Origin: Nonlabens sp. Ci31
GTDB lineage: Bacteria; Bacteroidota; Bacteroidia; Flavobacteriales; Flavobacteriaceae
NCBI RefSeq assembly: GCF_012974865.1
Contig: NZ_CP043633.1
Span: 1,054,001 to 1,118,000 of the forward strand
Length of the DNA stretch: 64,000 nucleotides
Direction: 5' to 3'
The notes beneath the pieces were generated by a model. That model was not told the origin of the DNA. It saw only the letters and a program-made list of their open reading frames with translations, and searched no databases. A program made the position numbers and the translations under genes. Positions 8,514 through 18,131 of this stretch are shown in pieces. How positions within the stretch are numbered: position 1 is the stretch's first letter; every line of letters begins with the position of its first letter.

Positions 8514-9732
8514 TGATTGGTTTTACAAGATCGGTTGTTTTGAAAACAGAATACAAAAAGCTAATAAAAAAACAAAAATATACCACTCCATTTTCTCTTT
8601 CTAAAATATTTTCAGAAAACATTACTAAGAGATAAAAGAGTAAAATAGAAATTGTAATAAAAGCCTTGTGTCGATAGGCAGATACTATGATAAATATGAT
8701 AAAAAGAGCAAAGGAAAACAATCCCATATAACCTGTTCTTAAGAGTATACTCAAATACTGATTATGAGAATTGTACTCTCTTCTCACTAATTCTTCGTTC
8801 TCATTAGAATAGCAATCTAATAAGATGCTTTTTGTGTCTCCTATTCCGTAACCAAACAACCCAGCTTCTGGTATTGCCTTATTAACACAAGAATAAATTG
8901 TTAACCTGATATTAGTTGACGTCAATTCCGTTGAGTCTTTTTCACCTAGTCTTAACAACTCAGAAAATTTTTCATTTGCTTTAGTATTAAAAGAAATTAC
9001 AGAGATAAAAATGACGCATAGGGCCCCTAATGCTATCATAATAGTTTTATTTCTATACGAAAATGCTAGGTATGCCCCAGAAATTATCAAAGATAAAATA
9101 GGGCCTTTTTTAACAAGAATTAATAAAATTAATAAGATAACAATGTCTGCTATAATAATTAAAATCAATTGATAGAGCTTAGTTTTCTTTCTAGAAAAAA
9201 GGTATAAACTGAACAGTAAAGAAATTGCTCCATGCATACTTAAGTAGATGGCATGAATGGTATAAGGGCCTAAATGTTCGTCAATGACCGTCGGGAAATG
9301 AATAAATAAAGTCATTTGATACTGTTCCCAGAAATACAACCAGAACACTAGAAAACTAAACGCAGTACTGAAAATAAAGCATCTAAAAAGTAGGTCTAGA
9401 TTATCTTTTAATTTACAGCTTACATTTTCTGGAATAAAGCTAAAAATCAATGGGATTAAGATAAGTGAAGCTCCGGTCTCTATTTTTCTAAGGCCTATCG
9501 ATAGGTTTTCAGTGTAAAATAAGCTGACTAAATATGTTATATATAAAAGCGATCCCAAAATCATAAGTTTATAATCCGGAACCACTTTAGTATTCTTATC
9601 AAAAAGGCCGTAAATACTGATTAAAAGTAAGGCAGCTATAATAAAATTTCTTAAAAAATTAGGCAAAATAGGCATTAAAAACCCAGCAGATACCAGGTAG
9701 AAAAAAACGTTTTCGATTCTAGTCAATCTCAT
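8497..9732 (-). CDS. O-antigen ligase / Wzy-C family membrane protein
   Basis: This 411-residue integral membrane protein has about 11-12 hydrophobic segments. A large periplasmic loop at about residues 250-310 contains an arginine-rich, cysteine-paired stretch and GLFGYGIGDTKSILLDCYS, then NSHNQYLSILLRTGYMGL, which is the signature of the Wzy_C/WaaL superfamily. Such proteins either polymerise repeat units or attach the finished glycan to a lipid or protein acceptor. A second polymerase-like protein is encoded at 10383-11822, so one of the two may be the ligase and the other the polymerase. Confidence 0.8.
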   Translation of the reverse strand: MRLTRIENVFFYLVSAGFLMPILPNFLRNFIIAALLLISIYGLFDKNTKVVPDYKLMILGSLLYITYLVSLFYTENLSIGLRKIETGASLILIPLIFSFIPENVSCKLKDNLDLLFRCFIFSTAFSFLVFWLYFWEQYQMTLFIHFPTVIDEHLGPYTIHAIYLSMHGAISLLFSLYLFSRKKTKLYQLILIIIADIVILLILLILVKKGPILSLIISGAYLAFSYRNKTIMIALGALCVIFISVISFNTKANEKFSELLRLGEKDSTELTSTNIRLTIYSCVNKAIPEAGLFGYGIGDTKSILLDCYSNENEELVRREYNSHNQYLSILLRTGYMGLFSFALFIIFIIVSAYRHKAFITISILLFYLLVMFSENILERENGVVYFCFFISFLYSVFKTTDLVKPINEEQE

Positions 9733-9763
9733 TATTATTTAGTTTTAGAATGAAATTGTCACA

Positions 9764-10396
9764 CTATTTTTTACGAGCCACGATTCTAACTTGCGTTTGA
9801 CTTCTATTAAGAATTCCATAAACTTTAGATAACGATCCAGTTAAGTTATATCCAAATAATTTAACCAGTTTATCAAATTTAGGGGGCCATTTGTGCGATA
9901 TCTTTTTTACTTCTATCACTTCTAATCCTGCGCGGTGAAATAAGTTTCCTAGATTCATAGGGCTCCAGGTATAGAGATGGTAATTAATATCATTTGCTTT
10001 ATAAGAATTAGTTCTCTCAAAAGGCGTGACGAAAATAATTTTACCTCCTTTTTTGATTTTTGGAATTAAGTCTTTGATAATGTCTAAAGGTCTATCGACA
10101 TGTTCAAGCGCATGATTAGAAATTATGACTGAAGCCCATTCATCTTCAACCTCAGCAATAGTTCCTACGGTAGTTATACTTAAAGTTTGAGCATTCTCTC
10201 TACCGGATTTATTTATCTCAACTCCTAATTTTTTACTAGCATCTAACTCGTTTAATAAAAATCCGCCACCGCAACCAAAATCGAGTACATTATCATTGGA
10301 TGTGATATAATATTGAAATAGAAATTTATTTAATTTAGCCCCTATTTTACCCATGGATTTTTGCCAGGTAAAATAGTCTTCATTATAATGGTCCAT
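9764..10396 (-). CDS. class I SAM-dependent methyltransferase
   Basis: This 210-residue protein has the AdoMet-binding motif I NVLDFGCGGGFLLNEL near residue 36, an acidic residue at the end of strand 2 (GVEINKSG), and the motif ISNHALEHVDRPLDII near residue 91, as in the Methyltransf_11/23 group. It is soluble and overlaps the upstream polymerase-like gene by 14 bp. Its place inside the polysaccharide operon suggests that it methylates a sugar or caps the chain, but that is an inference from context. Confidence 0.82.
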   Translation of the reverse strand: MDHYNEDYFTWQKSMGKIGAKLNKFLFQYYITSNDNVLDFGCGGGFLLNELDASKKLGVEINKSGRENAQTLSITTVGTIAEVEDEWASVIISNHALEHVDRPLDIIKDLIPKIKKGGKIIFVTPFERTNSYKANDINYHLYTWSPMNLGNLFHRAGLEVIEVKKISHKWPPKFDKLVKLFGYNLTGSLSKVYGILNRSQTQVRIVARKK

Positions 10397-11822
10397 TCCT
10401 TATCTTGTTTTTAAATATAATTTTATAATTAAATAAATTAATTATAATCTTAGGCAACACGTAAATACCTAAAAATGTTGCTATTAAATATGCAAATGAA
10501 CTAGTGAAATCTCCTCGCAATATCATAATCAAATGTAAGGAAAAATAAAAAGACATGGCTTTTTTAAACCAGCTATCACTATACAGCCACTTTAGCATAA
10601 AAACACATGAGATTGCTAAGAATATACTGAAAATAACCACTCCAAAAACTCCAAAATTATGGTATGCTTCAGAAAGAAAAGGATTTGATACATTTTGAAA
10701 ATAAAAATCATACTGAGCTGTGAGGTGTTCCCCAACTACCATACCTGATGATTCTGGTTTATCCACCCATAAAGATCTGGGCACAAAAAACAACAAAGCG
10801 CTTAACATCTGGTATCCATAGGAATACCCATCTTGTTGAACTACTTCAATTACAGTTCCTATATTCATGAAAGCATCATAATTAAGCGAAATGTAACCAT
10901 CTGTTAAAAGCCCTTGATTTACTTGATCTAATAATCTTGAAGGTTTTGAAATTATTTCCTCAATCCCGTAATCTGAATGCGTAATTAGTTGAGATAAAGG
11001 TAAGCCCACAATAATTGCAAAAAACAATATGTTTAGAAACTTTGCATTAGAATTGACCACTTTAGGTAAAAACATAAATATTGCTATGAATAAAATAGGG
11101 CCTAAATCGTGCCTCTTTGTTATAAGTGGGTTTTTAACAACTAAAAGAAACATTATGAGTAGGAGGAAACACGCGCCTATGATATAGGCGTTATTTACAT
11201 TTTTATTATTACTATCAAAGTAGGCTTTGCAAGCAATTATTGCTCCTAAAGGAAAAATAAACAACACCTTGCTTTTCATCAAGGCTATGGATTTTGTAAA
11301 TGTAGACTCCATCCATTCTGGCCTATTATATTCATATATAATGAAATCTAAATTTGAAAAGACAATAATTGCAGAAAGTATCAACATTAACAATATTGCC
11401 ATGGGTAAATTATTATACTTTACCGGTATGGATTCTTTTAAAATACTGTTTAATTTAGATTTTTTAAGATAATCATAGCTGAGAAAAAAAATGATGTTAA
11501 AAAGAGAAATTAAAAGAGATGTTTGAATAATAAGAGACTCTTTTAAAGGAAAATTATTCAAAAATACTGGCTTCTCCATAATCAGCATATCATTGATTTG
11601 AGAAATCGGTGCTGCAAAAAAGAAAATATAATTAAAAACTATGAAGGTAGAAAGAAATGGACTGAACACCTTTTCCAAATAAAGATGGTAATATGTTATA
11701 AAAGTAATGATTAAAAAATTTAAGAAAAAGGATAACCAGACCCATAAAGACGCATCAAAATTAGCTAGATAGAAAAAGCTAATAATCAAATAGGAAATCA
11801 TTAATAAATTCTTGAGATTCAT
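10383..11822 (-). CDS. O-antigen polymerase-like membrane protein (Wzy-type)
   Basis: This 479-residue protein has 10-12 predicted membrane segments. A long periplasmic segment at about residues 285-385 contains QMLSALLFFVPRSLWVDKPESSG and an aromatic-rich stretch (YDFYFQNVSNPFLSEAYHNFG), as seen in oligosaccharide repeat unit polymerases (Wzy/EpsG-like). Sequence conservation in this family is low, so the call rests on topology, the PRSLW-K-P motif and position between the methyltransferase and a glycosyltransferase. Confidence 0.78.
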   Translation of the reverse strand: MNLKNLLMISYLIISFFYLANFDASLWVWLSFFLNFLIITFITYYHLYLEKVFSPFLSTFIVFNYIFFFAAPISQINDMLIMEKPVFLNNFPLKESLIIQTSLLISLFNIIFFLSYDYLKKSKLNSILKESIPVKYNNLPMAILLMLILSAIIVFSNLDFIIYEYNRPEWMESTFTKSIALMKSKVLFIFPLGAIIACKAYFDSNNKNVNNAYIIGACFLLLIMFLLVVKNPLITKRHDLGPILFIAIFMFLPKVVNSNAKFLNILFFAIIVGLPLSQLITHSDYGIEEIISKPSRLLDQVNQGLLTDGYISLNYDAFMNIGTVIEVVQQDGYSYGYQMLSALLFFVPRSLWVDKPESSGMVVGEHLTAQYDFYFQNVSNPFLSEAYHNFGVFGVVIFSIFLAISCVFMLKWLYSDSWFKKAMSFYFSLHLIMILRGDFTSSFAYLIATFLGIYVLPKIIINLFNYKIIFKNKIRNGPL

Positions 11823-11843
11823 TAAATTTTCAAGTTTTGGGAA

Positions 11844-12875
11844 TTAGTTGAGAACAGATAAAAATGAAGCGGCAGAAACCTCTGGAGAAATTAATTTAGA
11901 ACGCTTGAAAGCATTCTTTTTCATTTTTGCCAATTCATCATTAGATTTTTCATGCATCATGATCATTTTCTCAAGGAGCGCCTTATAGTCGCCAGCCTTA
12001 AAAATATACCCATTATAATCTGGAATAATAAAAACTGGAGCTGCTCCGCATTCATTGCTTGCAATAATAGGCATGCCGGCACAAGCAAGCTCGTGTATTA
12101 CCACACCATAAGGTTCAAATAAACTAGGTAGAATAAAACAGTTGTATAGTTTTACTTGCTCTGCCAGTTCTTGTGGTTGAAGAAAATTCAAATGGTTTAC
12201 ATCATTCTCTTGCTGAACTAAGCCTTGTAAAGATCCATCACCTATAATGGTAAGAGAGCTATTTTCTTTATAGGGAAATTCACCCCATGCTTTTAACAAG
12301 TCTCTAATCCCCTTAACCTCCTCAAGTCTCCCTACAAAAAGGAATTTTAACGATTCTTGGTGGGTATCTGAACTATCAAAATTGAATTTTTCTATGTCAG
12401 CGCTGTATAAATTGAATATGATGTTATCTTTCTTAAAACCTAATCTTTTAGCAAATTCAAATTGATAAGGTCCTGCTACCCAAACGTGAGAAAAATATTT
12501 TTTAAGATATAATCGCATGAGCAAAATCCCAAAACGCTGTTTTAAAGTTCCTTGCCATTGATTATCTAATCCCGAAACCACAGGAATATTTTTCCTTCTC
12601 AAATAATGGCATGTTTTCAAATATCCTTTATCGTACCAGTTGGGCACATAAGCAATTTCTGGTTGTATCTTTTTTGCTAATTTTAAAATGTCCATAGCGC
12701 TTAACTCTGATCTATTGTAATAAGTTACATTTTCAATTTCTGGCGCCTTATAGACCGTTAGCTTTTTATGATCCCAATGAATTAAATGAATTTGCGTATC
12801 ATTCTTAGAAACTAGCTCCTTTAGCACTGGTATATTGTATCCCATTAATTCAGCATACATATATAGTATAACCAT
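11844..12875 (-). CDS. family 4 glycosyltransferase
   Basis: This is a 343-residue GT-B enzyme. The N-terminal domain begins VILYMYAELMGYNIPVLKEL. The C-terminal domain has LKFLFVGRLEEVKGIRDLLKAW near residue 178 and LPSLFEPYGVVIHELACAGMPIIAS near 250, where the E-P-x-G-x3-E block is the donor-nucleotide site of GT4 enzymes. It lies 2 bp from the flippase gene, so the two are co-transcribed. Its sugar specificity cannot be read from the sequence. Confidence 0.88.
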   Translation of the reverse strand: MVILYMYAELMGYNIPVLKELVSKNDTQIHLIHWDHKKLTVYKAPEIENVTYYNRSELSAMDILKLAKKIQPEIAYVPNWYDKGYLKTCHYLRRKNIPVVSGLDNQWQGTLKQRFGILLMRLYLKKYFSHVWVAGPYQFEFAKRLGFKKDNIIFNLYSADIEKFNFDSSDTHQESLKFLFVGRLEEVKGIRDLLKAWGEFPYKENSSLTIIGDGSLQGLVQQENDVNHLNFLQPQELAEQVKLYNCFILPSLFEPYGVVIHELACAGMPIIASNECGAAPVFIIPDYNGYIFKAGDYKALLEKMIMMHEKSNDELAKMKKNAFKRSKLISPEVSAASFLSVLN

Positions 12876-12877
12876 AA

Positions 12878-14152
12878 TTACGATTCGTTTTCTTTTGTTT
12901 TTGTTTTTGTTAGTGTCCTAAACAATAAAAATACGGCAATTATACAAAGCAGTAGCTCTGTAGAAAACATAATAATTGCTGATGCATTAATTTTATAGTC
13001 AGGGATGAAATATAGACAGCTTAGCAGGCTTATGAAACCCACAATAATAGTGACCTTCATGATCGTCTTGAACTTCTTTAAGACTGGAGCGTATAACACC
13101 ATATACAACATTCCAAGACCAGAAAATAAAGCGACCCAACTCATTAATTTAAATAAATAAGAATACTCTATGATTAACGGATCATTATATAAAAACCCGA
13201 GAATTTGATCTCCAAAAACATTTAAACTAATTGTGATCATCAGTCCAATTCCAGCAACAATAAAAATCAGATTTTTTATGATAAAATCTCTTTTTTCGGG
13301 TTTTAAACGAGATAAATAAGGTAGCAAAGCTTGATATATTGGTGTAAAAACATTTTTACAAGCTAGAATAATTTTTTCATAACTTACAAAAACTCCTACC
13401 AGTATATCACCACCAAAAACACCAAGAATAAACACGTTTGCACTTGTATATAGTGTAGTTGCTCCATTTGCTATAAAGGCTTGAAAACTTTGCTTGTAAA
13501 AATCTCTTCCAGAAGAAAAAGTAGGTTTTTTCCAACTAACATATTTTAAACTCAGGATTAAACTGATGACTCCCGCTATAATAAAACCAACTGAATTAAA
13601 AATGGGAACCTTTAAAAAGTCATCAGGACTTCTTATAAACAAAAATATAAGCAATACAAAAATGGATTTAGCAATCACATTTGTTATGGTGACCAATTTC
13701 ATTTTTTCTATACCTTGAAAAAACCATAAAGGAAAAAAAGATTGACCTATTACAACACCAAAACTCAAGATGTAAACCTCCCAATCTTCTTTAAATCTAT
13801 CTACAGAAAAAACTAAGAGCAATAAAATTAAAAAAGTAATGATAGTGAGTATCATTTTAGCCCAAAAAACTCTAAAATACAAGTCTGAAAAGTCCTTTTT
13901 TTGAACTCTTAAATCTGCTACTTCACGAGTAGCAGTATAATTAAACCCAAAATCAGTAGCGACTAGACAGAAAATCATTAAAGCTTGAGCGAACATAATC
14001 AAACCAAATTTCTCAAGGCCTAGAGTTCGCTCTAAAAAGGGAATAGTTAAAAAGGGAAGTAAGTAGTTTAAGCCCTGAAGTACAACTAATGCCCCATAGT
14101 TCTTAGCCACAGTTTTTTCTTCTCCAGAAAATTTTTTAGAAAGCTTACTCAT
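12878..14152 (-). CDS. oligosaccharide flippase (Wzx/PST family)
   Basis: This 424-residue protein has 12 predicted membrane helices and an N-terminal region typical of Polysacc_synt proteins (NYGALVVLQGLNYLLPFLTI, then PFLERTLGLEKFGLIMFAQ). It is expected to move lipid-linked repeat units from the cytoplasmic to the periplasmic face of the inner membrane. Together with the two Wzy-like proteins and the Wzz-like protein at 18128 it defines a Wzx/Wzy-dependent pathway. Confidence 0.9.
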   Translation of the reverse strand: MSKLSKKFSGEEKTVAKNYGALVVLQGLNYLLPFLTIPFLERTLGLEKFGLIMFAQALMIFCLVATDFGFNYTATREVADLRVQKKDFSDLYFRVFWAKMILTIITFLILLLLVFSVDRFKEDWEVYILSFGVVIGQSFFPLWFFQGIEKMKLVTITNVIAKSIFVLLIFLFIRSPDDFLKVPIFNSVGFIIAGVISLILSLKYVSWKKPTFSSGRDFYKQSFQAFIANGATTLYTSANVFILGVFGGDILVGVFVSYEKIILACKNVFTPIYQALLPYLSRLKPEKRDFIIKNLIFIVAGIGLMITISLNVFGDQILGFLYNDPLIIEYSYLFKLMSWVALFSGLGMLYMVLYAPVLKKFKTIMKVTIIVGFISLLSCLYFIPDYKINASAIIMFSTELLLCIIAVFLLFRTLTKTKTKENES

Positions 14153-14202
14153 TCCTTGGTTAGGTTACCTTGACCAACGCTAAAATAGCCATTTTAGTGC
14201 GT

Positions 14203-15267
14203 TTATGAGTTCAAATAAGCCTCATACATCATCTCCACTCCTTTTTCCAGCTCCACCTCGTGTTTCCAACCTAAATTGTGAAGCTTAGATACATCAGTGA
14301 GTTTGCGTGGGGTACCATCTGGTTTTGAAGTGTCCCAATCGAGACTGCCTTGATAAGCTACTGTTTTTTTGATCAGCTCTGCCAAGTCTTTGATAGCAAT
14401 ATCTTCTCCAGTTCCTATGTTCAGATGTGTATTTCTTATGTCTTTGTCGGTTCCTTTTACATCTTCAAAGTCTTTGTTTTCCATTAAGTAAACGCAAGCT
14501 TTGGCCATATCATGGGACCATAAAAACTCCCGCTTAGGAGTTCCTGTACCCCATAAGGCGATGCCCGTTTCTGTAATTCCGTTTTTTTGTAGTTCCGCTT
14601 TCACTTCGACAAGCTCAGTACGGCGCGCGATTTTATAGTCCACACCTAAATCCTCACATAAAGCTTGCTCATCACCTTGCATCAACAACTTGCCTAGATG
14701 CATTTTACGGATCAATGCCGGTAGTACATGAGATTTTTGTAAATCAAAGTTATCATTAGGACCATACAAATTGGTGGGCATCACTGAAATGAAGTTGGTG
14801 CCGTATTGTAAATTATAGCTCTCGCACATCTTGATACCAGCAATTTTTGCAATGGCATAAGGTTCGTTGGTATATTCTAAAGGCCCAGTAAGCAAGCTGT
14901 CTTCTGGCATAGGTTGTGGCGCCATTTTAGGATAAATACAGGTGCTTCCTAAAAACAGTAATTTCTTCACATCATTCAGATAACTCTGATGAATCACGTT
15001 ATTCTGAATCATCAAGTTTTTATAAATAAAGTCGGCTCTATAGGTGTTGTTTGCAACAATCCCCCCTACACTAGCCGCTGCAAGAAACACATATTCTGGT
15101 TTTTGAGTGGCAAAAAAATCGGCTGTGGCTTGTTGATTGGTTAAATCAAGCTCTTTATGCGTGCGCAGTAAAAAATTAGAATATCCCAGTTTTTTCAACT
15201 CGGCTATAATAGCGCTTCCTACAAGGCCACGATGTCCAGCAATATATATTTTTGAAGATTTTTCCAT
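14203..15267 (-). CDS. fcl: GDP-L-fucose synthase
   Basis: Fcl epimerises and reduces GDP-4-keto-6-deoxymannose to GDP-L-fucose using NADPH. The SDR features are visible: the nucleotide-binding [10 protein letters not shown] at the N-terminus, SVGGI, the catalytic S-TCIYP and Y-AIAK ([10 protein letters not shown]) at about residues 107-141. I chose the ATG at 15267 (MEKSSKIYI); a GTG three codons upstream is an alternative. The 354-residue length matches the long Bacteroidetes form, which has an extra segment of about 40 residues before [12 protein letters not shown]. In that segment the peptide RTELVEVKA is encoded by a copy of the widespread TTCGACAAGCTCAGT repeat. Confidence 0.94.
   Translation of the reverse strand: MEKSSKIYIAGHRGLVGSAIIAELKKLGYSNFLLRTHKELDLTNQQATADFFATQKPEYVFLAAASVGGIVANNTYRADFIYKNLMIQNNVIHQSYLNDVKKLLFLGSTCIYPKMAPQPMPEDSLLTGPLEYTNEPYAIAKIAGIKMCESYNLQYGTNFISVMPTNLYGPNDNFDLQKSHVLPALIRKMHLGKLLMQGDEQALCEDLGVDYKIARRTELVEVKAELQKNGITETGIALWGTGTPKREFLWSHDMAKACVYLMENKDFEDVKGTDKDIRNTHLNIGTGEDIAIKDLAELIKKTVAYQGSLDWDTSKPDGTPRKLTDVSKLHNLGWKHEVELEKGVEMMYEAYLNS
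14602..14620. repeat. TTCGACAAGCTCAGT-type repeat inside fcl
   Basis: The 19 bases CACTTCGACAAGCTCAGTA match a short repeat that I recall as common, usually between genes, in Flavobacteriia and other bacteria. Here it is inside fcl and is translated in frame as TELVEV on the coding strand. Confidence 0.6.
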
Positions 15268-15282
15268 TTGCCTCACCTAAAT

Positions 15283-15577
15283 CCTCTCCAGGGGAGAGGA
15301 CTTTTTACTTAATGATTTATATTTATATGTTCTTTATAATAACTTTTCCAATCCTAAGTACTTCACTTTGGAATGAACTTCTATATTCCATATTCCTTAA
15401 TCGATTTTCTTTATTCAAAAGCCTCTACTAAAGCCTCTCCAGCAGAGAGGACCTCTTTTCGATTGTTTATTGCTTTCTTCTTAAATTAAAGCTATTTATT
15501 TTCTAATTACTTTATTAAAAACTATTTCAATTTTCGAGTTCAAGTTCGAGTTCAAATTCCCTTTCCTTTGGAAAGGG
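15283..15577. repeat. intergenic hairpin repeat cluster between fcl and gmd
   Basis: The gap of about 300 bp between fcl and gmd holds no gene. It contains three short hairpins: CCTCTCC/GGAGAGG at 15283-15299 followed by a T-rich tract, CCTCTC/GAGAGG at 15434-15450, and CCCTTTCC/GGAAAGGG with a TTT loop at 15559-15577. Just before the last lies a direct repeat of TTCGAGTTCAA (about 15533-15556). These look like a family of flavobacterial intergenic hairpins. The last two could also act as gmd terminators on the minus strand. Confidence 0.6.
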
Positions 15578-15583
15578 CTAGAC

Positions 15584-16711
15584 TTATTCAAAATAGTTAT
15601 TGATGCGGTAACCGCCACTTTTCAAATATTCTTCTCTAGACATCAAATGCAAGTCGCTTTGCATCATGTCGTTTACCAGTTCTTGAAGCGCTATTTCTGG
15701 AACCCATCCTAATTTTTCTTTGGCTTTTGTAGGGTCACCTATCAATAAATCAACTTCTGTGGGGCGGAAATATCGTGGATCTACGGCTACTACCTCTTTC
15801 CCTATTTCTAGTTGGTACTCTGGATTGGAACAAGATTTCACAGTTCCTTTTTCCTCCACTCCTTCACCAGTAAATTCTAGGACTATACCTACGTATTGAA
15901 AAGCCATATGCACAAAATCACGCACACTAGTAGTCGTTCCTGTAGCAATCACCCAATCTTCTGGTTCATCGTGTTGTAAGATCATCCACATCATGCGCAC
16001 ATAATCTTTGGCGTGACCCCAATCGCGTTTGGCGTCTAGGTTTCCTAGATAGACTTTATCTTGAAGACCTTTGACAATTTTAGAAGTCGCCCGAGTAATT
16101 TTTCTAGTGACAAAAGTCTCTCCTCGTACAGGAGATTCATGATTAAAAAGAATCCCATTACAAGCAAACATGCCGTAAGCCTCGCGGTAATTCACCGTCG
16201 CCCAATACGCATACATCTTTGCCACCGCATAAGGACTACGCGGATAAAATGGTGTGGTCTCTGATTGCGGAATTTCTTGAACTTTACCGTATAACTCTGA
16301 TGTAGAAGCTTGATAGATTTTGGTCTTCTTCTCCAGTCCTAAAATTCTAACCGATTCTAAAATACGCAAAGCGCCTATACCATCGGCATTTGCAGTGTAT
16401 TCTGGCATTTCAAAAGAAACTTGTACATGTGACATCGCCGCAAGATTATAAATCTCGTCTGGCTGCGTTTCTTTGATGATTCTAGTAAGGTTAGTCGTAT
16501 CAGTTAGATCACCATAATGTAATTTGAACTTTACATCAGTCTCATGTGGGTCTTGATACAAGTGATCAATACGATCTGTATTGAATAAGGAAGCACGGCG
16601 TTTGATACCGTGTACTTCATATCCTTTTTTTAATAAAAACTCACTTAAATAAGCACCGTCTTGACCGGTTACTCCAGTGATTAGTGCTACTTTGGGATGC
16701 TGTACAGACAT
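15584..16711 (-). CDS. gmd: GDP-mannose 4,6-dehydratase
   Basis: Gmd converts GDP-D-mannose to GDP-4-keto-6-deoxy-D-mannose, the substrate of Fcl encoded just downstream. The 375-residue protein shows the NADP-binding [16 protein letters not shown] at residues 11-26, the LHYGDLTD strand, the ASTSELYG serine/threonine region, and the catalytic Y-x3-K as [16 protein letters not shown] at about residues 152-167. The later [14 protein letters not shown] and [10 protein letters not shown] blocks are diagnostic of Gmd rather than other SDR dehydratases. Length is typical. Confidence 0.95.
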   Translation of the reverse strand: MSVQHPKVALITGVTGQDGAYLSEFLLKKGYEVHGIKRRASLFNTDRIDHLYQDPHETDVKFKLHYGDLTDTTNLTRIIKETQPDEIYNLAAMSHVQVSFEMPEYTANADGIGALRILESVRILGLEKKTKIYQASTSELYGKVQEIPQSETTPFYPRSPYAVAKMYAYWATVNYREAYGMFACNGILFNHESPVRGETFVTRKITRATSKIVKGLQDKVYLGNLDAKRDWGHAKDYVRMMWMILQHDEPEDWVIATGTTTSVRDFVHMAFQYVGIVLEFTGEGVEEKGTVKSCSNPEYQLEIGKEVVAVDPRYFRPTEVDLLIGDPTKAKEKLGWVPEIALQELVNDMMQSDLHLMSREEYLKSGGYRINNYFE

Positions 16712-16745
16712 AGGCTAGTTGTAAAGACGTAAAAATACGGTTTCC

Positions 16746-17579
16746 TTAGGAATTGTATTGCCCCAAAACCCTGTCTAATCCTTCTTCAATAGAAGGAATC
16801 GTATAATCAAAAATATTTTGAAGACTACTACAGTCCATCACACTATAAGCAGGGCGTTTGGCAGCGGTTTTAAACTCGGCTACTGGATGGATTTTTTTAC
16901 CTAATTCTAACTTTTTATTAATTGCAGTAGCAAAATCAAACCAGGTCATTGCTCCTTGATTGGTAAAATGATAGATCCCATAATTTTTAGGATCATTTTG
17001 AATCAGGTGTTTTATAAAATCAGCAAGATCTAATGCACTGGTAGGAGAACCCGTTTGGGAATCAACGATGCTCAGTTCTTTCATATCTGTTCCAGCAACC
17101 CATTTAAAGAAATTCTTGCCGTGTGCTGCGTACAACCAGGAAATCCTAAAGATATAGTGATTACAGCCTATTTGAGTAATGGCCTTTTCTCCAGCAAGTT
17201 TACTCGCCCCATACACATTGATAGGATCTGTTTCTTGTGATGGCAAGTAAGCTGTGGTAGCGGTACCATTAAAAACATAATCAGTAGAAAAATGTATTAA
17301 TGTTGCGTTGTATTGTTTTGCAATTTGAGCCATCTTTTGGATAGCTAGCGCATTGATTTTATAGGCTTTATCTTGTTCGTTTTCAGCGAGATCTACGGCT
17401 GTGTATGCTGCACAATTAATGATATAATCTGGACGTAAATGTTTAATTTTCTGATCCAATTGAAAACTACAGGTAATATCAAGGTCTTTACTAGAAAAAC
17501 AAAATAATTCTTGATCCTGCAGAACTGCTTTTACAGCAGTTCCTAACATTCCGTTTGCACCGGTAATAAGAATTTTCAA
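16746..17579 (-). CDS. rfbD: dTDP-4-dehydrorhamnose reductase
   Basis: RfbD reduces dTDP-4-dehydro-L-rhamnose to dTDP-L-rhamnose. The 277-residue protein has the N-terminal Rossmann motif ITGANGMLG, NCAAYTAVDLAE near residue 57, the STDYVFNG block near 100, and the catalytic Y-x3-K in INVYGASKLAGE near 126. It lies 18 bp downstream of rfbC. The rfbA and rfbB genes are not in the window, so dTDP-glucose activation must be encoded elsewhere. Confidence 0.93.
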   Translation of the reverse strand: MKILITGANGMLGTAVKAVLQDQELFCFSSKDLDITCSFQLDQKIKHLRPDYIINCAAYTAVDLAENEQDKAYKINALAIQKMAQIAKQYNATLIHFSTDYVFNGTATTAYLPSQETDPINVYGASKLAGEKAITQIGCNHYIFRISWLYAAHGKNFFKWVAGTDMKELSIVDSQTGSPTSALDLADFIKHLIQNDPKNYGIYHFTNQGAMTWFDFATAINKKLELGKKIHPVAEFKTAAKRPAYSVMDCSSLQNIFDYTIPSIEEGLDRVLGQYNS

Positions 17580-17597
17580 AACAATGGAATTTAATGG

Positions 17598-18131
17598 TTA
17601 ATGGAGAATCTCTAATTTCTCATCTTTTTCAGAAAGGATAATATCTTCTTTAGGCAGTTGCCAGTCTATGTTTAATTTTGGATCGTCGTACCTCAGGCCC
17701 ACTTCCATTTCTGGTTGATAGGTATTGTCTATTTGATAATTCACTATGGCCGTTTCTGAAAGTACAGAGAAGCCGTGTAGAAAACCTCTAGGAACAAGTA
17801 ATTGTTTGTGGTTATCCCCTGATAACTCTAATGTAAAATGCTGTAAGTACGTAGGTGATTCTGGTCTAAAATCTACTGCAACGTCCAGTATACGACCTTG
17901 TATACATCTGACCAGCTTAGCTTGCCCAGCATCCTCTTTTTGCATGTGTAAGCCTCTTAACACGCCGTAAGAAGAGGTGCTTTCGTTAATAGTAATAAAA
18001 GGTGCTTGTTGAGGTAAAACTTTTGCAAAAGCGAAACTGTCATAAGCGATACAGAATTTACCACGAGCATCTTTAAAAACAGCTGGCTCGATAATCTTAC
18101 AATCTAAAAGCGGTGTATCAATTATTTTCAT
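17598..18131 (-). CDS. rfbC: dTDP-4-dehydrorhamnose 3,5-epimerase
   Basis: RfbC epimerises dTDP-4-keto-6-deoxyglucose at C3 and C5. The 177-residue cupin has ESTSSYGVLRGLHMQ (the conserved arginine-G-x-H block), KLVRCIQGRILDVAVDFRPESPTY, and LLVPRGFLHGFSVLSETAIVNY with the catalytic-type His and later YQPEMEVGLRYDDP. Its ATG overlaps the stop of the Wzz-like gene by 4 bp. AFAKVLPQ is encoded by a degenerate palindrome copy at 18020-18034. Confidence 0.94.
   Translation of the reverse strand: MKIIDTPLLDCKIIEPAVFKDARGKFCIAYDSFAFAKVLPQQAPFITINESTSSYGVLRGLHMQKEDAGQAKLVRCIQGRILDVAVDFRPESPTYLQHFTLELSGDNHKQLLVPRGFLHGFSVLSETAIVNYQIDNTYQPEMEVGLRYDDPKLNIDWQLPKEDIILSEKDEKLEILH
18020..18034. repeat. in-gene palindrome copy 3 (variant)
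   Basis: CTTTTGCAAAAGCG is a two-base variant of the core, inside rfbC, and encodes AFAK. Both arms changed in a compensating way, so the palindrome is still nearly perfect. Confidence 0.6.
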
